Assembly (NCBI GenBank): GCA_963787195.1
Contig: CAWBCI010000074.1
Span: forward strand, 1-64,000
Reading direction: 5' to 3'
DNA from: CAWBCI01 sp963787195
GTDB taxonomy: Bacteria; Bacteroidota; Bacteroidia; Bacteroidales; JAGOPY01
DNA: 64,000 nt
Shown here: positions 51,694-60,907 of the stretch, in pieces
Numbering within the stretch: the first letter of the stretch is position 1
How the letters are laid out: each line of letters starts with the position of its first letter
Translations under genes and position numbers: made by a program
The notes under the pieces: generated by a model
Databases searched by the model: none
Told to the model about the DNA's origin: nothing
Seen by the model: only the letters and a program-made list of their open reading frames with translations

Positions 51694-52564
51694 CTTCCCC
51701 CTTACTATGCTTCCACCTCCGATGAGACCAAAGCCAGTACTCCGGCCTCCGGATGATATTTTCTTCCAGCTTTTTCATGAACATGGCCGTGAGCTGGCCG
51801 GGTTCCAGGCTATTCACATCTTCAGCCAATAATTCAAGGCTCATGGTATAATATCCCCTTTTAACTCTCTGGATATCCACATATAATACCGGGTAATGGT
51901 ACATACCGGCGTATTTTTCCGGGCCATGGATGCAGGCTGTGTCCTGGTTCAGGAACTTGAGCCAATAACTATTCTTAATATTGCCCGGGCTCTGGTCGGC
52001 AACCAATATGTATGATTTCGTTTCATTCTTGTTCGCCTCGAAGATGGAATAGGTTTGTCTTATTGATACCATCTCGCAGTTGAACCTGGCCCTGTGTTTC
52101 CGCATGTAGCGGTCGAGGTATTTATTGCTGAGCGGCTTATAAATGGCTATGAGCGGATGCGGGATCTGGGTACCCCCCGAAAAGGTCCCCCATTCCCAGT
52201 TTCCGTAATGCCCCGCTATCCCGATGATGCTGATATTACGGTCGTAGTAAGCCTGCATGAGTTCCGGATTGGTAACCCGGTGGCGCTTCAGTACCTGCTT
52301 ACGCGTGATCGACATCCCCTTCAATCCTTCTATCATTAAATCACATAAATAATGATAAAACTTAAGTTCTATAGTTTTAAGTTCCTGTTTACTCTTTTCA
52401 GGAAATGAATTCCGGAGATTATCCTGTATTACTTTTTTCCGGTAGCCAACCAGATGATATAAAACCAGGAAGAAAAAATCGGAAAGGACGTATGCCAGCC
52501 GGAAAGGCAGTATAGACATGAATAGAGCTATAGCGCGTACAAGGAGATAAGTGAGATATTTCAA
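51680..52564 (-). CDS. LpxL/HtrB-type lipid A acyltransferase
   Basis: A 294-residue inner-membrane acyltransferase with an N-terminal membrane helix (about 8-38) and the HX4E catalytic motif H119YGNWE124, in which His is the base. RNSFPEKS and KRHRVTNPELMQ are typical of the LpxL/HtrB group, which adds secondary acyl chains to lipid A or acylates similar glycolipids. It ends in VVGR, read from a CGACCAA heptamer array, so the normal C-terminus may have been replaced. It is the last gene of the minus-strand polysaccharide operon, 53 bp after the nucleotidyltransferase. Confidence 0.9.
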   Translation of the reverse strand: MKYLTYLLVRAIALFMSILPFRLAYVLSDFFFLVLYHLVGYRKKVIQDNLRNSFPEKSKQELKTIELKFYHYLCDLMIEGLKGMSITRKQVLKRHRVTNPELMQAYYDRNISIIGIAGHYGNWEWGTFSGGTQIPHPLIAIYKPLSNKYLDRYMRKHRARFNCEMVSIRQTYSIFEANKNETKSYILVADQSPGNIKNSYWLKFLNQDTACIHGPEKYAGMYHYPVLYVDIQRVKRGYYTMSLELLAEDVNSLEPGQLTAMFMKKLEENIIRRPEYWLWSHRRWKHSKGEVVGR

Positions 52565-52617
52565 AGCTGTGAAATTTCGGATTTACGGGGTTAAAGTTAG
52601 TGAATATACAAATTGCC

Positions 52618-53541
52618 TCAGGCTGGCTCATTTGCCAGCTGGTTTTCTGATAGAGCCTGCAGGACTTTTTTTTCATAATTCGCAGGGTGGTTCCTGGATA
52701 TATGTAAATCAGTCATAAAAGCCAGATCATAATCTTCCGGAGGATAATCAGCGCGTTTCCATTTTCTCCTCCATTTCCGGTCGGTCAGGCGCATCAAAAA
52801 AGCATTCAGTTTCTCAGGAGAAATAATATTGATAAGGCCTTCAAATAAAGATTTAAGGACATATTTCCTTTCCCTTATCAGATAATCATGGTTCAGGATC
52901 CCGGGATGATTTGGAAGATAATCCCTGGTCCAGCTATTCTCCTGTTCAAACATTCGTATCAGTCCTGCATTGAAGGCAGGAAGAAGGGTAACTGTTTCAA
53001 TGGCTGAATATTCGTTGGGATGTGTTATCCGAAGTGCCCTGGTATCAATAAAATAATTCATACAGAAATAATGCTGATGCCCGCTGATGAAAGTCAGTTT
53101 TTTAAACAGATGGAGTAAAGTACGGGCTATCCATAATCGATCTGAATCGCAGATTATAAAAAAATCTACGTCAGCATTTTTTGAAGCGTAAAATTTCGAG
53201 AGTGAGCCGCTGATGGCAATACCCCTGACAAATGGAAAAGCAGCAATGACGGAACTGAATTTTTTTGACCGGCTCAGGAGCTTTAGGGCTTTTTCATTTC
53301 CGGCCAGCCTGTCTTCTATCCATGATTTCTCTTCCTTAAGTAAATAAAATGACTGAATATGGAATATTTTCCCGGCTTCTGCAAGTTTATGGAGGGCCTG
53401 ACGGATTTCGGTCAATGTTGCGGGATACGGGTTGAAGCGGTATATTTCTTCCTCTGTCAAAGGATATTTGAAAATGCCAAAATAGAAAAGACAGCGAAGA
53501 CATCCGTCTTCCAGTCTATTTGCAGAGCTGGGTTCAGGCAT
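52618..53541 (-). CDS. Nucleotidyltransferase-domain protein
   Basis: A 307-residue protein. The first 70 residues resemble a winged helix (LTEEEIYRFNPYPATLTEIR, LHKLAEAGKIF). A polymerase-beta-type nucleotidyltransferase core follows, with GIAISGSLSKFYASK (Gly112-Ser113) and the acidic metal ligands Asp124 and Asp126 in NADVDFFIICDS. I do not know its substrate; homologues occur next to polysaccharide genes in Bacteroidota. Its ATG overlaps the sugar-transferase stop codon (TAATG), so the two are translated together. Confidence 0.85.
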   Translation of the reverse strand: MPEPSSANRLEDGCLRCLFYFGIFKYPLTEEEIYRFNPYPATLTEIRQALHKLAEAGKIFHIQSFYLLKEEKSWIEDRLAGNEKALKLLSRSKKFSSVIAAFPFVRGIAISGSLSKFYASKNADVDFFIICDSDRLWIARTLLHLFKKLTFISGHQHYFCMNYFIDTRALRITHPNEYSAIETVTLLPAFNAGLIRMFEQENSWTRDYLPNHPGILNHDYLIRERKYVLKSLFEGLINIISPEKLNAFLMRLTDRKWRRKWKRADYPPEDYDLAFMTDLHISRNHPANYEKKVLQALSENQLANEPA

Positions 53542-54236
53542 TAGAAACTTCTCAAAATATGATAAATAGTGCGGAAGAAAATATAAATATCCCCGAACAT
53601 GGTCCAGGTTTCAATATATTCAAAATCGGAAGAACAACGGTTAAACAGGTCCTCACGATTGTGGATGGTACCATGATAACCTCTCATTTGAGCCAGCCCT
53701 GCAATGCCGGGTTTCACTTCATGCCGGGCCTGATAATCTTCAACTATCCGGGAATAAATCACTGTATGCCTGAGCATGTGCGGCCTTGGTCCGACCAGGC
53801 TCATGTCCCCAATGAGTACATTCAGGAGCTGGGGGAGTTCATCTATATGGTATTTCCGGAGAAAATGCCCTACTCTGGTAATCCGCTTATCCCCCGGCTG
53901 AACAGCCAGCCTGTCGGCCTGGTTATTTACGATCATGGAGCGGAATTTCAGGCAGTAAAAAGTCTTTCTTTTCAGGCCGGTCCGTTTTTGTACAAAGAAA
54001 ACCGGTCCCCGGCTGTCTAAGAGTATCAGAATACTCACCAGGGGAATGATCCAACTGAGCAGGGCCAGGGTCAGAATTGAACCCAGGACCAGGTCCACCG
54101 AACGTTTTACAAAGCGGTTGGCTACGGAATCCAGGCGGGTATTGACACGGGGGTTAAAAGGCAGCACTATAAGCGCATGAGGATTGTCCTTGTCGACAAA
54201 GCGCTCATGTAAAGGTATGCTTAAGGCTGCTTCCAT
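53541..54236 (-). CDS. Undecaprenyl-phosphate sugar phosphotransferase (WcaJ-like)
   Basis: A 231-residue initiating glycosyltransferase. One membrane helix (about 50-72, LVLGSILTLALLSWIIPLVS) is followed by the conserved GPVFFVQKRTG, the YCLKFRSM motif, DELPQLLNVLIGDMSLVGPR and the Arg/Pro-rich end typical of bacterial sugar transferases. It attaches the first sugar-1-phosphate to undecaprenyl phosphate, starting a repeat unit. It lacks the long N-terminal half of WbaP, as is usual for the short PglC-like form. The start overlaps the ligase gene by 32 bases. Confidence 0.93.
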   Translation of the reverse strand: MEAALSIPLHERFVDKDNPHALIVLPFNPRVNTRLDSVANRFVKRSVDLVLGSILTLALLSWIIPLVSILILLDSRGPVFFVQKRTGLKRKTFYCLKFRSMIVNNQADRLAVQPGDKRITRVGHFLRKYHIDELPQLLNVLIGDMSLVGPRPHMLRHTVIYSRIVEDYQARHEVKPGIAGLAQMRGYHGTIHNREDLFNRCSSDFEYIETWTMFGDIYIFFRTIYHILRSF

Positions 54237-55473
54237 ATATGGGTTCTGTTATTATTTCCTGATCTTTTGTGAGGGCTAAGAAAGAAATCAGACAGAAAAA
54301 CACAATTCCAGCCTGCCTCTCCAAAACCGATTCCGTTAAAAAGAATAAGATCAGTACTATGAATACCGGTACCGGAAATGCAAGTTTTCTTACGGATCTG
54401 ATTATAATATCTACAACTAAAATCAATAATAAAATCAGACCCGGGATGCCGGTACCAACCAAAATTTCCAGGAACTGATCATGAAAGTTAAAATTCAGGT
54501 AGCCTGTATCACCCAGATCCGGGTTTCCTAAATAAACTCCATAAGTTCTATAATGTTCATTTAGTACTTTTTGTTCATTTCCAATTCCAAGTCCGCTTAG
54601 CCAGGCATGGTTTTCATCCAGGATTTCTTTTGCAAATCTCCATTGTAATAATCTGAAAGTTAAACCGTTAAATGGAGTATCGTAATGAAATTCAGGCTGA
54701 CGAATAATTTCTAAACTCGTATTTTTTAATTCATTTAATCTTTTCAGGAAGGGTACTGATCCGGCTATCAGAAGCGCGGTCATGACAATTAATACAATTT
54801 TTCTCTTTCTTAAATCCGTTTCTCTCTTAGAAATTCCCCAAATCACAAATGGAATGGTAATTACTATGAATAATTTGGAGGCTGAAAGCAAGAGGAGGAG
54901 TATGAAGAACAATAAAATGGCGAAAAAATATTTTCGTATAAAGGCTTCCTGTTTCCTGTATGTAAGGTAGATCAGGGCCGTTGACAAATACCAGGAGAAG
55001 TAAATGGCCCCCATGGAATAGGGTTTGACGAAATCATGGTACATCCAGTGATTCCATTCGAATCCATGCAGGGATTTTGAGAAAGCGTGCAGGATCATAT
55101 GTATGCCCGCAAAGATGAGCCCCGAATAAAAGCCCCTTGCCGCCCATTTGGCGGGATCGCTGATCATTTGCCCGATCAGGATTACAAAGAGCGGGATCAA
55201 TATGAGCGAAAGTTTGGGTTCGAGTCCTTTTAGCAGTAAAGTATAAGGTCCATTTATCAGAATGCTGACAGCATACCAGAGAAATAAGAGGCCGAACAAT
55301 ATGAGGCCGGAGAGCTGATTTTTTGGTAATGACGGCGGATTCAGGATAGCCTTCACAATTATGGCCAAACCCAGCAGCCATATCAAGATTACAGTACCTT
55401 TCATCGACAAGGGCAAGATCAGCCATAATGCCGACCATATCCAGGGAAGTGTTTTATTTAGCAGCGATTGCAT
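54205..55473 (-). CDS. O-antigen ligase-like membrane protein
   Basis: A 422-residue integral membrane protein with about eleven helices and a large periplasmic loop between about 275 and 360 containing FRLLQWRFAKEILDENHAWL then SGLGIGNEQKVL, and the NFHDQFLEIL motif. This is the pattern of the WaaL/O-antigen ligase (PF04932) family, in which the loop holds the catalytic His. It links polymer to an acceptor or polymerises repeat units; the two functions cannot be separated by sequence alone. It overlaps its neighbours by 20 and 32 bases. Confidence 0.88.
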   Translation of the reverse strand: MQSLLNKTLPWIWSALWLILPLSMKGTVILIWLLGLAIIVKAILNPPSLPKNQLSGLILFGLLFLWYAVSILINGPYTLLLKGLEPKLSLILIPLFVILIGQMISDPAKWAARGFYSGLIFAGIHMILHAFSKSLHGFEWNHWMYHDFVKPYSMGAIYFSWYLSTALIYLTYRKQEAFIRKYFFAILLFFILLLLLSASKLFIVITIPFVIWGISKRETDLRKRKIVLIVMTALLIAGSVPFLKRLNELKNTSLEIIRQPEFHYDTPFNGLTFRLLQWRFAKEILDENHAWLSGLGIGNEQKVLNEHYRTYGVYLGNPDLGDTGYLNFNFHDQFLEILVGTGIPGLILLLILVVDIIIRSVRKLAFPVPVFIVLILFFLTESVLERQAGIVFFCLISFLALTKDQEIITEPIYGSSLKHTFT

Positions 55474-56560
55474 TTAAAAACAAGTTTTCATAAGCATACG
55501 TAACAGATTCCCAATTATATTCATTCCTGATTTTGTCCAGATTATGCCCGGCCCATATTTTAATTTCTTCCGGAATGGAATGCTTGAATATTCCGCCAAG
55601 TTCATCTTCTGAAGAAAAATATAAAGCATCAGATCCTAAGACAGCCTCGTTAAAAGGATTTTTATGTGCGATAATCAGGCAAGAGCATGCCATGGCTTCC
55701 AGCAGGGAAGGATTGGTCCCACCCACAGAATGGCCATGCACGTAATAGCGACAATAATGACGAAGGCTGTTAATCCGGTCTTTTCGATATTCAGCCTCCA
55801 TAAACCTGATCATCTCTTCAGTCCCGTATTTCTTGTTAAGATATTGCCTGTATTTATTATCATTCCCAAAGATCACAAGAGGTATTCCATCCTTAGCCAG
55901 AAGCTTGGCCCGGATGATCGGCTCAATTTGATTTTCGGGTTCCATCCTGGCGATTACCAGGTCATAGCGGTTTTTTTCCAGATTATAGGATGCAGGAACA
56001 TCGGGGTCGAAATAGTCGGGTATTTCTGCACCGTAGGCAATGTAATAAACAGGGTTTTTATATTTTTTCCGGAAGTATTTTTCTAAAACCCTGGAATCAG
56101 CCACGAGCCATGTCTGCCGCCTGGTCGCGAGCCTTTCAGCAAATTTCAGGAAGCTCCTTACCGGGCCTGAATATTTGGACCTCTTCCATTCCTGTCCGTC
56201 CATATTAACCAGGTGGACACTTTTTCGGGGCCAGAGCCAATACCATACCGAATCACTGTTGTATCCAAGGTGCAGCACTATATCAAAGGCAGCTTTCCGG
56301 CTGTGTAAATTGCAATAAAGATCATACAGAAATTGTCCTGAGGTGCCTAAACTGACTTCCGGATTATTCACCAGTACACGCTCTACTCCCTTCCAGATCC
56401 GGTCTTTCAGCGGATGCTCCTTAACTGTGTAGACCTTCACCTCGTGTCCCCTGGCGCTGAGGCGAACGGAAAGTTCTTCGGCAAAGGCTTCAAAGCCCCC
56501 GTAATTGTTCGGGATACCCCTCGATCCCAGGATCCCTATGGATAATTTTTTACTTTTCAT
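55454..56560 (-). CDS. Family-4 glycosyltransferase with DUF1972 N-terminus
   Basis: A 368-residue GT-B glycosyltransferase. It opens with SIGILGSRGIPNNYGGFEAF, the DUF1972 signature of rhamnosyl- and related transferases. The donor-binding C-terminal half has YVHGHSVGGTNPSLLEAMAC, including the conserved Glu of the E-x7-E motif. It is cytoplasmic and builds the repeat unit of the surface polysaccharide. The donor is possibly a deoxy-sugar nucleotide, which is inference. It overlaps the preceding gene by 11 bases. Confidence 0.92.
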   Translation of the reverse strand: MKSKKLSIGILGSRGIPNNYGGFEAFAEELSVRLSARGHEVKVYTVKEHPLKDRIWKGVERVLVNNPEVSLGTSGQFLYDLYCNLHSRKAAFDIVLHLGYNSDSVWYWLWPRKSVHLVNMDGQEWKRSKYSGPVRSFLKFAERLATRRQTWLVADSRVLEKYFRKKYKNPVYYIAYGAEIPDYFDPDVPASYNLEKNRYDLVIARMEPENQIEPIIRAKLLAKDGIPLVIFGNDNKYRQYLNKKYGTEEMIRFMEAEYRKDRINSLRHYCRYYVHGHSVGGTNPSLLEAMACSCLIIAHKNPFNEAVLGSDALYFSSEDELGGIFKHSIPEEIKIWAGHNLDKIRNEYNWESVTYAYENLFLNAIAAK

Positions 56561-57629
56561 TCAAGACAAATTCATAAGCTTTTAAGCTGGCTTCCGCGGC
56601 TTTCGCCCAGGTATATTCCGACAGGATCATATTCCTTAATTTATCATTCTGTGGCTCATTCATCGCGCCTTCAAGAGCATTCACTATACTTTGCTGATCA
56701 TTCGCCTCACAATAGAAAGCCAGGTCCTTGAAATACTCCAAAGTGTCGCCTCCTTTTCCAACCACCAGCGAACAAGCCATGGCGCCGGCTTCCAGGGAAC
56801 TCAGGCCCGTGGTTTCAAACCAGCTTGGAAGAGCATGCACTTTGGCAGATGCATATTTTTCTATCAATTCTTCCTGAGGCATGAAATCGGAAAAAGAAAT
56901 TTTTTCAGCGCTTATCTTCCTGCAATAATCATAATAATGAACATGATTAGGCGGAGCTTTTCCGATTATTTCCAAAGGTAAATTTAATTTCTGACAGGCC
57001 TTGATGAGGGAATGCTGGTTCTTCATCCCATAAATCTGGGCCACACAGATTACTTTATCCTGTCTTATTATATTTTCGGGTATTTTTTGGAAGAGAGATT
57101 CATCAATGCCATTGGGGATAACACGATAATCGGTCTGTGGACCCATTTCCTTTACAAGTCTCCGGTATTCGGAATGGGAATTCGGGAGCAGGAGGGAAGC
57201 TCCCTGTAACACTATTACCATGGCCCTTTTATGGCCCAGTAAATATTCCGGCGAAATCATACTGTCCTGCTTTTTATAAAAACGATACAGGTTTTTGATA
57301 TATTCCGATCTGAACTTTCCAAGTGCGCCTAAAAGTTTAGCCTGATAATTCCCTCTGCCCAGCCTGTCAAATTCAGAGTAATCAAGGTAAATCGTACTCA
57401 GGACATAGGGTTTTTTACTTTTCCGGATATGATAAAGATGATCGGATGGCCGGATGATATTGAAGAAATGCAGGAGATCATAATTTTCATAAGGGACCTT
57501 ATCGGAAGCCCTGTAAACATCAGCCTGTATGTTTAGCTTATTGAGTTCCTCAGCTGTTTTTACAACTTGAGTCGTATCGCCGCCCCTTACTAAAAACAGC
57601 GATGAGCGGGCTATCATTGCTATCTTCAT
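56550..57629 (-). CDS. Family-4 glycosyltransferase
   Basis: A 359-residue GT-B glycosyltransferase. The N-terminal domain has MIARSSLFLVRGGDTTQVV, with the glycine loop that binds the acceptor or donor. The C-terminal domain holds YRVIPNGIDESLF and HALPSWFETTGLSSLEAGAM, in which Glu residues of the E-x7-E motif (here FETTGLSSLE) contact the donor phosphate. Donor and linkage are unknown. It starts 4 bases inside the end of the polymerase-like gene. Confidence 0.92.
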   Translation of the reverse strand: MKIAMIARSSLFLVRGGDTTQVVKTAEELNKLNIQADVYRASDKVPYENYDLLHFFNIIRPSDHLYHIRKSKKPYVLSTIYLDYSEFDRLGRGNYQAKLLGALGKFRSEYIKNLYRFYKKQDSMISPEYLLGHKRAMVIVLQGASLLLPNSHSEYRRLVKEMGPQTDYRVIPNGIDESLFQKIPENIIRQDKVICVAQIYGMKNQHSLIKACQKLNLPLEIIGKAPPNHVHYYDYCRKISAEKISFSDFMPQEELIEKYASAKVHALPSWFETTGLSSLEAGAMACSLVVGKGGDTLEYFKDLAFYCEANDQQSIVNALEGAMNEPQNDKLRNMILSEYTWAKAAEASLKAYEFVLNEK

Positions 57630-58873
57630 CCTGAAAAATCTTTAATCTTATTAAATTCATATCGTTCAAAACGGGCATTGAAAACTATAGCCCAGGTTCC
57701 TATTTCCGCGGCATTGGTTAGAAAACTTCCTGTAAACTGGTAAATGAAAATAAATAAGAACAGGGTGAGGGAGTATAGATTATTATATATTTTAAGACGG
57801 ATGAAAAAGTAGATCTCAAAAGCGATTTTCAGGATGAATCCATATAAACCATAAACAGCCAGCATTTCAGCCATGGAATTAGGAAGCCGCACGACTTCCG
57901 AGAATTTCCCGGTATACTTATAATGGCTTACGATCAGGTCATGGGCTAAAACCTTGATCTGTCCGGGCCCCACACCTATCCAGGTATTTTTGTCCCGGAT
58001 CATATCTGAGGCAAAAATGAAAGAATTTACAAGGCGGCCCTTTGCTGAAGTATCAGAGCCCGAGAAAATATTATGCAGCCTGACAAAAACCGGGTTATCA
58101 GGCCAGAAGATTACTATGGCGACAATGACCAGTCCCAGGGCAAACAGGCCATAGAAGAAAAAGGAACCTGTTATTTTTGGAAGCTTCTTCCAATAGATCA
58201 GAGTAGCTATAATGATTGAAATAATTAAAGCTCCGAGTACTCCGAAGGAAAGCGACAAAAACAGGGGGATTCCCACTCCGGCAAATAATATCAGGGGGTG
58301 TTTTGCCTGTCCAGTGAGGATTTTTATCAGGTAGAACAGAAATACGGGGCTCAAAAGTAAGGCATAATGGGAGGGCTCATAGGCCAGCATCTTCAGCCTG
58401 GGAAAAGCCGGAATGTTTTTGGAGATCGGAACCGAAAACCACATCAGATCACGAAGTGAGGAAAATGGCAAAAGCAATAGAGCGATCACCAGCAATGTAG
58501 CATTAATGATCAGTATCTTGAAAAAAATATCCTGGAGTCCCGGCTTCATTACTTTAAGTCCTTCGCTTGCTGCAAAAAGAAAAATCCATACCGAGAGTAC
58601 CAAAGTGGTAGAAATGGCATAGGATTTCAGATCAATTCCTCCAATGATCTGGAAAATTGCCGGGATTAGGAGGAGGATAGACCATTTGAATAATTTTGGA
58701 AATTTATGCCTCTTATAAAGCCAGTAAAGAAATACTGGTGAAAGGAGAGTAGTATATAATAAGCCGACAGGGAGTAAAACATTATTCAAAATGAAATACA
58801 ATATGGCATAAGCCAGGAAAGAATAATATGTCACATCCTTTTTCATATAGAGGGGATATTGCATCTGAAACAT
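57626..58873 (-). CDS. O-antigen polymerase-like membrane protein (Wzy-type)
   Basis: A 415-residue polytopic membrane protein with about eleven helices and a periplasmic loop (about 265-320, SGSDTSAKGRLVNSFIFASD, TWIGVGPGQIKVLA). The RLVNSF and GVGPG elements recall Wzy/WaaL polymerases. It is the first gene of the minus-strand operon and overlaps the next by ATGA. With the Wzz-like gene divergently upstream, it is the best candidate for the polymerase of a Wzy-dependent pathway; no Wzx flippase is in the window. An alternative start 10 codons in is possible. Confidence 0.82.
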   Translation of the reverse strand: MFQMQYPLYMKKDVTYYSFLAYAILYFILNNVLLPVGLLYTTLLSPVFLYWLYKRHKFPKLFKWSILLLIPAIFQIIGGIDLKSYAISTTLVLSVWIFLFAASEGLKVMKPGLQDIFFKILIINATLLVIALLLLPFSSLRDLMWFSVPISKNIPAFPRLKMLAYEPSHYALLLSPVFLFYLIKILTGQAKHPLILFAGVGIPLFLSLSFGVLGALIISIIIATLIYWKKLPKITGSFFFYGLFALGLVIVAIVIFWPDNPVFVRLHNIFSGSDTSAKGRLVNSFIFASDMIRDKNTWIGVGPGQIKVLAHDLIVSHYKYTGKFSEVVRLPNSMAEMLAVYGLYGFILKIAFEIYFFIRLKIYNNLYSLTLFLFIFIYQFTGSFLTNAAEIGTWAIVFNARFERYEFNKIKDFSG

Positions 58874-59085
58874 TGATCGTACCCTTTTCCGAACATAATT
58901 TCCACTTGTTTGTTTAAAAAGGGCGGAATTTCAGTCGAATTTGTAAGGAAATTGAAGCTTAAACCCGCTGAATCCCCGTCCGGATGACTTAGGTTTGTTG
59001 AATTCCCGGCCATATCTTAACAAAATTGACAAAAATCATTTAATAAGCGCCCATATCCTGATAAAAAATTCAGAATTAAGTAAAT

Positions 59086-59946
59086 ATGAAACCAGAACAA
59101 ACGAATTCGCCCTATGAGACAGGCAGGAAAGTATGGGGATCCCTCCTCGACCAAATGGCCGAAGGAAGCGGTTTCCTCTCAGCCATGCTGGATACTTTCC
59201 GTCACTTTATCCGGAAATATATACTTTCTTTTCTTTTATTCGGAATATTAGCGGGGGCTGCCGGGGCCGGTTACTGGTTGTTGAAGCCCAAAGTTTACGA
59301 GGCTTCCATGACTGTATCCTATGTGCATTATGAGAAGAAGATTTATGCTGATATGCTTGACAAGCTGAACCAGATGCTTCAGGCTGGAAGTTATGCTGAG
59401 TTGTCGTCAATACTCGGGCTCCCTGCAGACACCATAAAAAAAGTCGTATCCATAGAAGGCTTTAATATCCGCATGGAACCTCTTGTGAAAGAATTAAGCG
59501 CTGATAAGATACCATTTTATGTTGTGGTGATGGTGCGTGATCTGGGTGTTCTGAAACCCTTGCAAAAAGCCCTGGTGAATTATATGAATGGCACTGATTT
59601 TATCCGCGATCGTCTGAACTATATGAAACAAAAGTCGGAAGAGGAACTGGCTTTTCTTCAGCATAGATTGACCGTTGTGGATTCGCTTAGCAATTTCCTT
59701 ATAATCCAGCCACAGGGCCTGAACAATGAAAAGACCATTTCGCGTATGGACCTGCTGCAGGAAGCGATGACCCTGCATTCCAAAATACAGGAAGTACAGG
59801 GCTCGCTGAAGTTCAATAAGAATATTGAAGTTCTGGATGGCTTTGCCGGGGTCAACAGGAAGACGGGAAAAGGCATGATCAACTGGATAATATACGGATT
59901 TTTGGGAGGCCTCTTCCTGAGGTTTCTCCTGATTATTTTCAAATAA
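59086..59946 (+). CDS. Wzz-like chain-length determinant protein
   Basis: A 286-residue inner-membrane protein with two membrane helices, about 45-65 (LSFLLFGILAGAAGAGYWLL, followed by PKVYEASM, typical of Wzz) and 264-284 (INWIIYGFLGGLFLRFLLII). Between them is a periplasmic helical domain with a coiled-coil region (about 175-250). Such proteins set polysaccharide length with Wzy. It lacks a kinase domain, so it is the short Wzz form. It is divergent from the Wzy-like gene across 212 bp that must contain both promoters. Confidence 0.85.
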   Translation: MKPEQTNSPYETGRKVWGSLLDQMAEGSGFLSAMLDTFRHFIRKYILSFLLFGILAGAAGAGYWLLKPKVYEASMTVSYVHYEKKIYADMLDKLNQMLQAGSYAELSSILGLPADTIKKVVSIEGFNIRMEPLVKELSADKIPFYVVVMVRDLGVLKPLQKALVNYMNGTDFIRDRLNYMKQKSEEELAFLQHRLTVVDSLSNFLIIQPQGLNNEKTISRMDLLQEAMTLHSKIQEVQGSLKFNKNIEVLDGFAGVNRKTGKGMINWIIYGFLGGLFLRFLLIIFK

Positions 59947-59954
59947 AAATTAAA

Positions 59955-60770
59955 TCAGTCATTCCGGAATATGTCTGCCAGTATACGGATACAGTATTGA
60001 CGGAATTTAAATAATTGATAAGAAAGCTGCTTCTTATTCAATCCTGAAGAAATTTCCATTTTATTTTCAAGGAAGATATTATATAATTCAATATCAAAAC
60101 GGAGAACATGCCTTAGTTTCGCAATGAAAGCTTCGGGAACGGCTTCCCCCGGCTTTTTGCGCCTGTTCCGGTTGCTGGGACGGTAAAAAGGAATGCCCGG
60201 CCATTCAAGCTTGCGGCTAAGGACATAAATCCCATCATCAAAATGTGCCAGGTTGATCAGGGCATCGTAATCATTCAGTGCATTGACGGCCTTTTGTAAA
60301 AGTTCCTTACCCACAATTTCCATATCCGGGACTGCCAGTTCAGGATTGATAAGAAAGTCCATGGAATCGGAGTAATGGCGGGTAAGCAGGTTGTCCTGTC
60401 CTCTGGCGAGGGCGTAATCCAGGTATTCTTCAATTGAAGCCAGCTGACTTACCTCCTTATAAAACATGGTTACCGGATACATTTTGAGATAATAATACTG
60501 GGAGAAAAAAAGGGAAAGAGGTTCTCTCATCAAATTGACCCTGAAAGGATTTTCAATCATTCCGGCATACTTTTCAGCACATACACCTGCTATTACATCA
60601 TAATAATTCCTTTGTTCGGCTGACATTTCTCCGAATTCTTTCAGGGATGGGCCAAGCGTCTTATTATTTATAAAATAGACCTTGTCAGACTCATAAGCCC
60701 GATTTAAGATAATACGTAGTGTAGTTCCCCCCGTTTTGGGAATATGATTGAAGATTATATGTCTAATCAT
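59955..60770 (-). CDS. Sulfotransferase-family protein
   Basis: A 271-residue protein with the 5'-phosphosulfate loop H9IPKTGGTTLRI, the PAPS-binding signature of the Sulfotransf_2 type, and a downstream NLMREPLSLFFSQYYYLK (3'-phosphate loop with Arg and Ser). The enzyme would transfer sulfate from PAPS to a carbohydrate. Its location beside polysaccharide genes suggests it modifies the surface polymer. It is convergent with the Wzz-like gene. Confidence 0.88.
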   Translation of the reverse strand: MIRHIIFNHIPKTGGTTLRIILNRAYESDKVYFINNKTLGPSLKEFGEMSAEQRNYYDVIAGVCAEKYAGMIENPFRVNLMREPLSLFFSQYYYLKMYPVTMFYKEVSQLASIEEYLDYALARGQDNLLTRHYSDSMDFLINPELAVPDMEIVGKELLQKAVNALNDYDALINLAHFDDGIYVLSRKLEWPGIPFYRPSNRNRRKKPGEAVPEAFIAKLRHVLRFDIELYNIFLENKMEISSGLNKKQLSYQLFKFRQYCIRILADIFRND

Positions 60771-60907
60771 GACGTAAAGTTAGGGAAAAGTAGACATAAG
60801 TTAGCATTCGGCAACTGAGTGAGGTCCCGGCTTTGTCAGACTATCAAAAATAATTAGGCCAAAAAAACTTACCACTGAATAATATCCGATAAGCGGTCTA
60901 ACAGCCT